Source: Natronoarchaeum rubrum (GTDB lineage Archaea; Halobacteriota; Halobacteria; Halobacteriales; Natronoarchaeaceae). From it: a stretch of 64,000 nucleotides of DNA. The notes beneath the pieces are model-generated. The model was not told the DNA's origin. It saw nothing but the letters and a program-made list of their open reading frames with translations, and searched no databases. Below are positions 15,057-22,056 of the stretch, piece after piece; within the stretch, counting starts at the first letter, position 1; the number at the start of each line of letters is the position of its first letter. A program made the translations under genes and the position numbers. Location of the stretch: NCBI RefSeq assembly GCF_024494695.1, contig NZ_JANHDP010000001.1:248001-312000 (forward strand). Direction: 5' to 3'.

Positions 15057-17042
15057 ATGGGAGACGGTAGCGATCCGGACGTACAACTCGAAGCGCGACT
15101 GATGGAACAGGACTCTTTCGAGCCGCCCGAGAAGTTCGTCGAGCAGGCCAACGTCTCGGACGAGGCGATCTACGAGGAGTTCGAGGAGAACTGGCCCGAC
15201 GCCTGGGAGCAGGCGGCCGACCTGCTGGACTGGGAGAGTGAGTGGGACGAGGTGCTCGACGACGAGGACGCCCCGTTTTACGAGTGGTTCGTCGGCGGCG
15301 AGTTGAACGCGGCGTACAACTGCGTCGACCGGCACGTCGAGAACGGCCGGAAGAACCAGGCCGCGATCAAGTGGGAGGGCGAACTCGGTGAGACGCGCAC
15401 GTACACGTATCAGGACCTCTATCGGGAGGTCAACGAGTTCGCCGCCGCGCTGCGCGACCTCGGCGTCGAGGAGGACGACGTCGTGACGATGCACATGCCG
15501 ATGATCCCGGAGCTGCCGATCGCGATGCTGGCCTGCGCCCGCATCGGCGCGCCTCACTCGGTGGTGTTCGCGGGCTTCTCGGCGGACGCGCTCGCGACGC
15601 GCATGAACTCGGCGGACTCGGAGTATCTCGTCACCTGCGACGGCTACTACCGCCGCGGCGACGCGCTCGACCACATCGAGAAGGCAAACGAGGGGCTCGC
15701 GGGCGTCGAGCACGAGGTCGAAGATGTAGTCGTCGTCGATCGACTCGGCGAGGAACTTCCGTACGACCTGGCCGACAACCAGCACGACTACGACGAACTG
15801 GTCGACACCCACGACGGCGCCCGGGTCGAGCCGGTCGACCGGGACGCCGAGGACATGCTGTTCCTGATGTACACGTCGGGCACCACCGGCGAGCCGAAGG
15901 GCGCGAAACACACGACCGGCGGATACCTCTCGTACGTCGCCTGGACGGCCCAGTCCGTCCTCGACATCAAGCCCGAGGACACGTACTGGTGTGCCGCCGA
16001 CATCGGGTGGATCACGGGGCATTCGTACATCGTCTACGGCCCGCTCGCGCTGGGCACGACGACGATGATGTACGAGGGGACGCCCGATTACCCCGAGAAG
16101 GATCGCCTGTGGGAGATCGTCGAGCAGAACGCGGTCGACATCTTCTACACGGCGCCCACCGCGATCCGGGCGTTCATGAAGTGGGGTGAGGACTGGCCGG
16201 CCAGCCGCGACCTGTCGAGCTTGCGCCTGCTCGGAACGGTCGGCGAGCCGATCAACCCCCGCGCGTGGAAGTGGTACTACAAACACATCGGCGACGAGTC
16301 CTGCCCGGTCGTCGACACGTGGTGGCAGACCGAGACGGGCGGCATGATGGTCACCACCTTACCGGGCATCAACGAGATGAAACCCGGTTCAGCGGGGCCG
16401 GCGCTGCCCGGCATCGACGCCAAGGTGATCCATCCTAACAAGAACGAAGTCGAGCCCGGCCAAGCTGGCCACCTCACCGTCCAGAAGCCATGGCCCGGCA
16501 TGCTCCGGACGGTGTACAAGAACGACGAGCGGTTCATCAACGAGTACTGGGCGGAGTACTCCGACCCCGAGAACGACGAGTGGATCTACTTCCCCGAAGA
16601 CGGCGCCAAGATCGACGAGGACGGGTTCATCACGGTGCTCGGCCGGATCGACGACGTGCTGAACGTCTCGGGCCACCGGCTGGGAACGATGGAGATCGAA
16701 TCGGCCGTCGTCGGCGTCGAGGGCGTCGCCGAAGCCGCCGTCGTGGGCGGCGATCACGAAGTCAAAGGCGAGGCGGTGTACGTCTACGCCATCACCGAAG
16801 AAGGCACCGAGGGCGACGAGCAGCTACGCGAGCGCGTCGTCGAGGGCGTCGAGGACGCCATCGGCCCGATCGCTCGTCCGGAAGAGATCATCTTCACGCC
16901 GGAACTCCCCAAGACGCGCTCGGGCAAGATCATGCGGCGCCTCCTCGAGGAGGTTGCGAACGGCGAGGAGCTGGGCGACACGTCGACGCTGCGTAATCCA
17001 GGCATCGTCGACGACATCCAGCAGAAAGTACAGAGCGACTGA
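15057..17042 (+). CDS. acs: Acetyl-CoA synthetase, AMP-forming (second copy)
   Basis: This 661-residue Acs has YTSGTTGEPKGAKH, the DTWWQTETGG acyl pocket and the C-terminal PKTRSGKIMRRLL lysine motif, all intact. It makes acetyl-CoA from acetate, ATP and CoA. It is followed after 23 bases by the two-gene DUF4212/SSS symporter and then UspA, which places uptake and activation in one transcription unit. It has its own long AT-rich promoter region. Compared with the first copy it carries a longer segment near residue 500 (EYSDPENDEWIYFPEDG). It is probably the main acetate-induced copy. Confidence 0.94.
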   Translation: MGDGSDPDVQLEARLMEQDSFEPPEKFVEQANVSDEAIYEEFEENWPDAWEQAADLLDWESEWDEVLDDEDAPFYEWFVGGELNAAYNCVDRHVENGRKNQAAIKWEGELGETRTYTYQDLYREVNEFAAALRDLGVEEDDVVTMHMPMIPELPIAMLACARIGAPHSVVFAGFSADALATRMNSADSEYLVTCDGYYRRGDALDHIEKANEGLAGVEHEVEDVVVVDRLGEELPYDLADNQHDYDELVDTHDGARVEPVDRDAEDMLFLMYTSGTTGEPKGAKHTTGGYLSYVAWTAQSVLDIKPEDTYWCAADIGWITGHSYIVYGPLALGTTTMMYEGTPDYPEKDRLWEIVEQNAVDIFYTAPTAIRAFMKWGEDWPASRDLSSLRLLGTVGEPINPRAWKWYYKHIGDESCPVVDTWWQTETGGMMVTTLPGINEMKPGSAGPALPGIDAKVIHPNKNEVEPGQAGHLTVQKPWPGMLRTVYKNDERFINEYWAEYSDPENDEWIYFPEDGAKIDEDGFITVLGRIDDVLNVSGHRLGTMEIESAVVGVEGVAEAAVVGGDHEVKGEAVYVYAITEEGTEGDEQLRERVVEGVEDAIGPIARPEEIIFTPELPKTRSGKIMRRLLEEVANGEELGDTSTLRNPGIVDDIQQKVQSD

Positions 17043-17065
17043 TCGACCGCACACGGTATCCAACA

Positions 17066-17530
17066 ATGGCAAACGAATCTACGCACGATCCGGACGACGA
17101 CGAGGCGCCGCTCGCGAGCGACGGCGGCGTCGCGACGCAGGCCGCACAGGACCACCAACGAACCGACTACCTCAGCAGCGAAGTGAATCTGCTGAACCCG
17201 AGCACGCCGTTCATGCGCGATCACCTCAAGATCGTCTGGACCGGCTTCGTGATCTGGGCCGTCGTCGTCTTCGGCCCGGTGACGCTGACGCGGCTCGCTC
17301 CCGGCGTCATGACGACCGAGATGCCGGTGCTGGGCTTCCCGTGGCACTACTTCCTGGTCGCGTTCGGCGCACCGACGGGGGCGTTGATCCTCTCGCTGTG
17401 GTACGCGCGCAAGCGCGACGCGCTCGACGAGAAGTACGGTATCGACCACGCGACGGTCGAGGAGACGAGCAACGAATCCGTCGCGGCTGCCGACGGCGGT
17501 ACGCGGACCGACCGAGGTGACGCGGAATGA
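17066..17530 (+). CDS. DUF4212 sodium/solute symporter small subunit
   Basis: This 154-residue protein has a Asp/Ala-rich cytoplasmic N-terminus. Two transmembrane helices follow (about 55-75 and 92-112), with the FGPVTLTRLAPGV loop between them and FPWHYFLVAFGAPTGALILSLWYARK as the second helix. This is the DUF4212 pattern of small subunits always found upstream of VC_2705-type sodium:solute symporters. The stop overlaps the start of the large subunit by four bases (ATGA), implying translational coupling and a 1:1 complex in the cytoplasmic membrane. Confidence 0.92.
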   Translation: MANESTHDPDDDEAPLASDGGVATQAAQDHQRTDYLSSEVNLLNPSTPFMRDHLKIVWTGFVIWAVVVFGPVTLTRLAPGVMTTEMPVLGFPWHYFLVAFGAPTGALILSLWYARKRDALDEKYGIDHATVEETSNESVAAADGGTRTDRGDAE

Positions 17531-19212
17531 CGGTCCCGACTGCCGTGCTCCAGTCCGGCCTGCTTCCGGAGGGGCTCAACGTCTCGTTCAAGCTCGCGCC
17601 GGCGATCATCGTGCTCGGGATGCTGCTGTTGTTCCTGGCCATCGGCTTCGTCTTCCGCGTGGCCGACACCGAGAACATGTGGGTCGCCGGCCGCTCGATC
17701 GGGAACGTCGAGAACGGGATGGCGATCGGCGCCAACTGGATGTCGGCGGCGTCGTACCTCGGGATGGCGGCGCTGATCGCGCTGTCGGGCTTCTACGGTC
17801 TGGCGTTCGTCGTCGGCTGGACGACGGGCTACTTCATCCTGCTGATCTTCATGGCGGCCCAGCTGCGCCGGTTCGGCAAGTACACCGCGCCGGACTTCGT
17901 CGGCGACCGCTTCAACTCCGACGGCGCCCGGGCCATCGCGGCGATCACGACGTTCCTGATCGGGTTCGTCTACGCGATCGGACAGGCCCGCGGCATGGGG
18001 CTGGTCGGCCTGTACATCTTCGGCGACATCGGCCTGCCCGGCCTCTCGGGCTACCAGTCGATGGTCGTGTTCATGATGGCGATCACGGTCGGGTACTTGA
18101 CGATATCGGGGATGCTGGGCGCGACCAAGAACATGGCAGTCCAGTACGTCATCCTCATCGTCGCGTTCCTCGCCGGCCTGTTCGTCACGGGCTTCACGCA
18201 GGGGTACTCGACGCTGCTGCCCCAGATCGAGTACGGAATGTTGATCTCCGAACTCGGCACCGAGTTCAGCGAGCCGTTCGTCAACGAGCCGTACTACCTC
18301 TGGATCGCGACGTGCTTCTCGCTGGTCGTCGGGACCTGCGGGCTGCCACACGTTCTGGTTCGGTTCTACACGGTCGAGAGCGAGCGCACCGCCCGCTGGT
18401 CGACGGTGTGGGGACTGTTCTTCATCTGCCTGCTGTACTGGAGCGCCCCGGCGTTCGCGGCGTTCGGTACTAACCTCTACGGCGAGCAGATCGGCGCGGT
18501 GTACGGCGATCCGGGGATGACGAGCGCGGCCGGCGACGTCATCGTCGTGCTGGCGGCCCAACTCGCCAACCTCCCGCAATGGTTCGTCGGCCTCATCGCG
18601 GCGGGCGGGATCGCCGCGGCGATCGCGACGACTGCGGGCCTGTTCATCGCGGGCTCCTCGGCCATCTCGCACGACATTTACACGAACATCATCAACCCCG
18701 AAGCCACCCAGCGCCAGCAGGTGCTGGTCGGCCGCCTGAGCATCATCGCGCTCGGCGTCATCACGACGCTGGCCGCGCTCGACCCCGCGGCGCCGATCGC
18801 CGCGCTGGTGTCGTACGCGTTCTCGCTGGCCGGCGCGGTGCTGTTCCCGATGTTCTTCCTAGGCATGTGGTGGGAGAACACGAACCGTCCCGGCGCGCTC
18901 GCCGGCATGACGACCGGCCTGATCGTCTGGACGATCCCGATGATCAACGAGGTGCTGCCGAACTACCTCGGCGGCGTTTCGGCGCCGCTGTCGGCGCCAC
19001 TAGAGACGTGGGTCCCGGCGATCGGTTCGGCGCTGATCGCCGTCCCGGTCGTGTTCGTCGTCACCATCGTCGTTTCGCTGGTGACCGAGGAGCCGGACCT
19101 GGAAACCAAGCGCGTCGTTCGCCAGTGTCACAGCCCCGAGCCGATGGGCCAGCACCGAACGGCCGAGGACGTCGTGGCGACCGACGGCGGTGACGCGCCC
19201 GCGGACGACTAA
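17527..19212 (+). CDS. Sodium:solute symporter large subunit (VC_2705/ActP-like), probable acetate transporter
   Basis: This 561-residue SSS (SLC5-type) transporter has about 13 hydrophobic helices. It carries the family motifs GRSIGNVENGMAIGANWMSAASYLGM near residues 54-80 and RFYTVESERTARWS near 280-293. It imports a small organic acid with Na+. Acetate is the likely substrate because acs lies directly upstream. It overlaps the DUF4212 small subunit by four bases and is followed six bases later by a UspA gene. The C-terminal acidic tail with a His/Cys-containing CHSPEPMGQH is a haloarchaeal addition. Confidence 0.92.
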   Translation: MTVPTAVLQSGLLPEGLNVSFKLAPAIIVLGMLLLFLAIGFVFRVADTENMWVAGRSIGNVENGMAIGANWMSAASYLGMAALIALSGFYGLAFVVGWTTGYFILLIFMAAQLRRFGKYTAPDFVGDRFNSDGARAIAAITTFLIGFVYAIGQARGMGLVGLYIFGDIGLPGLSGYQSMVVFMMAITVGYLTISGMLGATKNMAVQYVILIVAFLAGLFVTGFTQGYSTLLPQIEYGMLISELGTEFSEPFVNEPYYLWIATCFSLVVGTCGLPHVLVRFYTVESERTARWSTVWGLFFICLLYWSAPAFAAFGTNLYGEQIGAVYGDPGMTSAAGDVIVVLAAQLANLPQWFVGLIAAGGIAAAIATTAGLFIAGSSAISHDIYTNIINPEATQRQQVLVGRLSIIALGVITTLAALDPAAPIAALVSYAFSLAGAVLFPMFFLGMWWENTNRPGALAGMTTGLIVWTIPMINEVLPNYLGGVSAPLSAPLETWVPAIGSALIAVPVVFVVTIVVSLVTEEPDLETKRVVRQCHSPEPMGQHRTAEDVVATDGGDAPADD

Positions 19213-19217
19213 GACCC

Positions 19218-19670
19218 ATGTACGAGAAAATCCTCATTCCGACTGACGGAAGCGACACCGCCGAGGTGGCGGTCGAGCACGCGCTCGATCTGGCCGAGAC
19301 CTACGACGCCGAACTCCACTCGCTGTACGTGGTCGACACGGACTCGATGAGCCTGAGTCTCGGGCCCGAACAGCTCGACCGGATCGAGCAGGGCAACTGG
19401 GGCGAGATGGACGAAGTCCGCGAGCGCGCGGAAGGTGCGACCCGCGTCGTCGCCGATCGGGGACGCGAACGCGGCATCGACATCGTCGAACACGTCGCGT
19501 CCGGCCGCCCGCACTCGGTGATCGAGGAGTACGCCGAGGATCACGACATCGACCTCGTCGTGATGGGCTCGCACGGTCGCTCTGGCATCCGGCGCGCGCT
19601 GCTCGGGAGCGTCACCGAGCGGACGCTGCGATCGACGGATATCCCGGTGCTCGTCGTCGACGCTCGGTAA
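19218..19670 (+). CDS. Universal stress protein UspA, last gene of the acetate operon
   Basis: This 150-residue Usp domain starts YEKILIPTDGSDTAE and has an intact ATP-binding signature MGSHGRSGIRRALLGS near the C-terminus. It begins five bases after the symporter stop, so it should be cotranscribed with it. Usp genes often follow SSS symporters in haloarchaea, which suggests a regulatory or ATP-sensing link to transport, but no direct role is established. Confidence 0.92.
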   Translation: MYEKILIPTDGSDTAEVAVEHALDLAETYDAELHSLYVVDTDSMSLSLGPEQLDRIEQGNWGEMDEVRERAEGATRVVADRGRERGIDIVEHVASGRPHSVIEEYAEDHDIDLVVMGSHGRSGIRRALLGSVTERTLRSTDIPVLVVDAR

Positions 19671-19696
19671 GATCGGCACCACGACGACTCGATCGA

Positions 19697-19701
19697 TTTT
19701 T
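19697..19701 (+). terminator. T-run terminator after the acetate operon
   Basis: A run of five T residues lies 26 bases past the UspA stop codon and marks the likely end of the acs2-symporter-UspA transcript. Confidence 0.35.
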
Positions 19702-19846
19702 GTCGGCCTGTTGAAACCGTTGGCAGCCGATGCGGTTGTGCGGCTGATCGGTCGATACAGGGCTCACATGTAGTAGATACTTGACTTAAAGAAGGCCAGG
19801 AAATCTGGATCTCCTTTATTGAGATACAGCCTCCCACCTTTGTATG

Positions 19847-20740
19847 TTAGTCGCTGTGTGACCAGTTGATGCGCGCTTGGTAGAATCTCTCTTGAAATAC
19901 GATCCACCGCGTATCGGTACCGACATCCTGTTGCTTCGTATTGAGGGCCTCAAGTAGTTCCTCTTCGGCATTTGAAAACGGACTTGTACCTTCGTATGGT
20001 GGTGTGTTGATAGCTTCTTCGAGAATTGACCGTGCATCAGCAGAGAGATCCATTGTAGCGACATCGAGGATCTCATATTGGTCACGAATGGCTTCTTCGA
20101 TAGACGTCTCGTCCGTCGGAAGGTCAGCCCATGTGTACTCGATCTGGTCTGCCTCAATGTCCTGTTCGGTAACCTCCAGTCGGTACACCTCGTCTTGGTA
20201 TTTGACATATTTGTACTGGGGTTTAGGCTGTAACTGCTCAGGCTGAGTTGCTTCCGTATAGAAAATTTGTCGTGTTACCTCTTCAACCCGTTGCGCTGCA
20301 AGAACGGGTTCGTGAACAACCTTGTACGCGGATTCATCATATTTACTCAAGGGAACTGGGTCCTCAGATATCTTGCTCTCATCGATCATCTCGACTTTCA
20401 AGACAGGACGACGAATCGTCTCTGACCCGGTGTCCGCAACCACAATACGGTGATACGATCCATCGAGATGGAGAATCTCTCCATCCTCAAATCTGGGCTG
20501 GTCGTACCCCACCGTCGTACCGTTTTCGCGTAATGCATCAATGATCCCCATCTGTTCAGGAGATAGTTCCGATTGGTCAAGGGAGAACGCCGTCCGCAAT
20601 TCCGTCCCAGCCACATTAATGGAAAGATCGAACCTTGAGCTACTCCCGCTGATCCCGAAAAGGAGACAGCCACTCAAAGCAGTGATCGCGAGTCCGCTGG
20701 TAGCGCGGAGGAGACTTCGACGCCGAGATATACGGTTCAT
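19847..20740 (-). CDS. Putative Tat/lipobox surface lipoprotein, unknown function
   Basis: This 297-residue protein has an N-terminal basic region (SRRRSLLR), a hydrophobic segment and a lipobox ALSGC with the cysteine at about 25, so export and lipid anchoring are likely. The mature part is acidic and predicted mixed alpha/beta. It has a HLDGSYHRIVV strand pair and a tyrosine-rich middle (QYKYVKYQDEVYRLEV). No known domain is recognised. Codon use is clearly more AT-rich than in neighbouring genes, indicating recent transfer. A TATA box 19-30 bases upstream suggests a leaderless transcript. Confidence 0.75.
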   Translation of the reverse strand: MNRISRRRSLLRATSGLAITALSGCLLFGISGSSSRFDLSINVAGTELRTAFSLDQSELSPEQMGIIDALRENGTTVGYDQPRFEDGEILHLDGSYHRIVVADTGSETIRRPVLKVEMIDESKISEDPVPLSKYDESAYKVVHEPVLAAQRVEEVTRQIFYTEATQPEQLQPKPQYKYVKYQDEVYRLEVTEQDIEADQIEYTWADLPTDETSIEEAIRDQYEILDVATMDLSADARSILEEAINTPPYEGTSPFSNAEEELLEALNTKQQDVGTDTRWIVFQERFYQARINWSHSD

Positions 20741-20758
20741 ACCATGGCGACACCTACG

Positions 20759-20770
20759 TTAATTAATAAG
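20759..20770 (-). promoter_or_regulatory. TATA box for the island lipoprotein gene
   Basis: On the minus strand the sequence CTTATTAATTAA ends 19 bases before the ATG (20738-20740). This spacing fits a leaderless haloarchaeal promoter. Confidence 0.5.
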
Positions 20771-20934
20771 TTTTTGGGTGCTACTCCCGGCTGATAAGCA
20801 CAGCTACCCAACGGTTGATTCAGTCCCCAAAAGAGCCAAATTGCTGTTTCTGGCGACGCCGCAGTGAGCACAGATCCACGTGACGCGGCGAACACGTCAC
20901 CGCCGCGCAGCGAGCGCGAACAACTCCAGCGACG

Positions 20935-21717
20935 TTACAGCAGCTCCTCGACGTCGGCGATCGACTCTAAGACGTGATCCGGCGTCACGTCGGACGCCGC
21001 GACGTCATCGCGATCGGTCACGCCCGTCAGCACCAGCGCGGTCGTCATCCCCGCCCGCTCGCCCAGCTGGATGTCGGTGTCGAGCCGGTCGCCGACGACC
21101 AGCACCGACTCTGCGGGGACGCCGAGCCGATCCAGCGCGGCCTCGGTCGCGGCCTCCGAGGGCTTGCCTAGAATCCTGTCGGGCTCGCGGCCGGCGGCCG
21201 CCGAGATCGCGCCGAGGATAGCGCCCGTGCCGGGGACGAGACGGTCTTCGGACGGGATCGTCACGTCGGGATCAGTGCCGAGAAAGTCGACGCCGTCGTC
21301 GTCGAGCGCCCACAGCGCCTTGGCGAGCTGATCGTAGTCGAACTTTCGGTCGATCGATCCCACGACGGCGTCGGCCTCGTCGGGCGCGGCGCCGAGGGCG
21401 AGGTCGCGCTCGCGCAACAGGGACGTCAGCCCCGGCTCGCCGATCACCAGTAGGTCGTCCTCGGCGTGGGCGTCGGCGAGGTACTCGGCGGTGACGGTCG
21501 CCGCGGTCAGGAACCGCGAGGCGTCGATCTCGATGTCGTGCGAGGCGAGGCGCTCGGCGTAGTGGTCCTGGCGCTTGGTCGGATTGTTCGAGAACAGGAG
21601 CAGTTCGAGTCCGGCGTTCCGAAGCGCGTCGATGGCGTCGCCGGCGCCGGGGATCGACCGGTCGCCGAGCACGATCGTCCCGTCGACGTCGAGGATCGCA
21701 CCGCGGAATTCGCTCAT
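20935..21717 (-). CDS. HAD-superfamily hydrolase, NagD-like phosphatase
   Basis: This 260-residue class IIA HAD hydrolase has motif I DVDGTIVLG (about 9-17), motif II LLLFSNNPTK (about 39-48), and motif III/IV GKPSEAA with VLVVGDRLDTDIQLGERAG near 205-225. The large cap domain between motifs II and III identifies the NagD/4-nitrophenylphosphatase subgroup, which dephosphorylates small metabolites; the physiological substrate is unknown. The ATG at 21715-21717 was chosen because upstream in-frame sequence is Arg-rich and non-coding in character. The gene stands alone next to the AT-rich island. Confidence 0.9.
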   Translation of the reverse strand: MSEFRGAILDVDGTIVLGDRSIPGAGDAIDALRNAGLELLLFSNNPTKRQDHYAERLASHDIEIDASRFLTAATVTAEYLADAHAEDDLLVIGEPGLTSLLRERDLALGAAPDEADAVVGSIDRKFDYDQLAKALWALDDDGVDFLGTDPDVTIPSEDRLVPGTGAILGAISAAAGREPDRILGKPSEAATEAALDRLGVPAESVLVVGDRLDTDIQLGERAGMTTALVLTGVTDRDDVAASDVTPDHVLESIADVEELL

Positions 21718-22053
21718 GCGCTCTCTTTCGTCGCAATCCGGATAACGCTGCGGGCGTGGCGCGATCTCGTCGGAACGTGACTCGCGTTCCGCCTTCGGGT
21801 CGCGATCACTCGGGCGCGCCCGCGCGGTACGTGTCAGAAATATCCCGTCAAGTCGCCGGTTCGTTGCAGCTACTCGCGTCATACGCGCCAGTCGGAGACG
21901 GATCGAACGGTCGGTACAGCAGCGTCGGCCGTTTCTATTTTGGCGTCTTCGGCGCCGTTACCGCGGCAAAACGGCGTCGTGGCACACGAAGCGCTGCGCG
22001 CCGCGACCGTGCGTAGATGACAAGGCTTATTCTCCGTATGGGACTCGTCGTTG
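21718..22053. other. Intergenic region with divergent promoters (HAD phosphatase / aglB)
   Basis: This 336-base gap has no convincing coding sequence. Near its right end, aaggcttattctcc (about 22021-22034) is a TATA-like element 23-33 bases before the aglB start, consistent with a short or absent leader. The middle (21890-22015) alternates GC- and AT-richer patches with no repeat or RNA fold I could support. Confidence 0.4.
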
Positions 22054-22056
22054 ATG

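Larger units (their letters stand above)
19740..20870. other. AT-rich island carrying a single lipoprotein gene
   Basis: Base composition falls sharply here compared with both flanks, and codons in the one gene use many A/T third positions. The left flank (about 19702-19790) contains a short open stretch reading LLKPLAADAVVRLIGRYRAHM that ends in a stop with no start; it may be the relic of an older gene or an IS end. No complete transposase, terminal inverted repeat or target duplication was found. The island looks horizontally acquired. Confidence 0.5.

Noticed and set aside
19702..19790. Insertion sequence end at the left edge of the AT-rich island
   Set aside because: No matching inverted repeat, target duplication or transposase could be found; kept only as a possible relic in the island entry.
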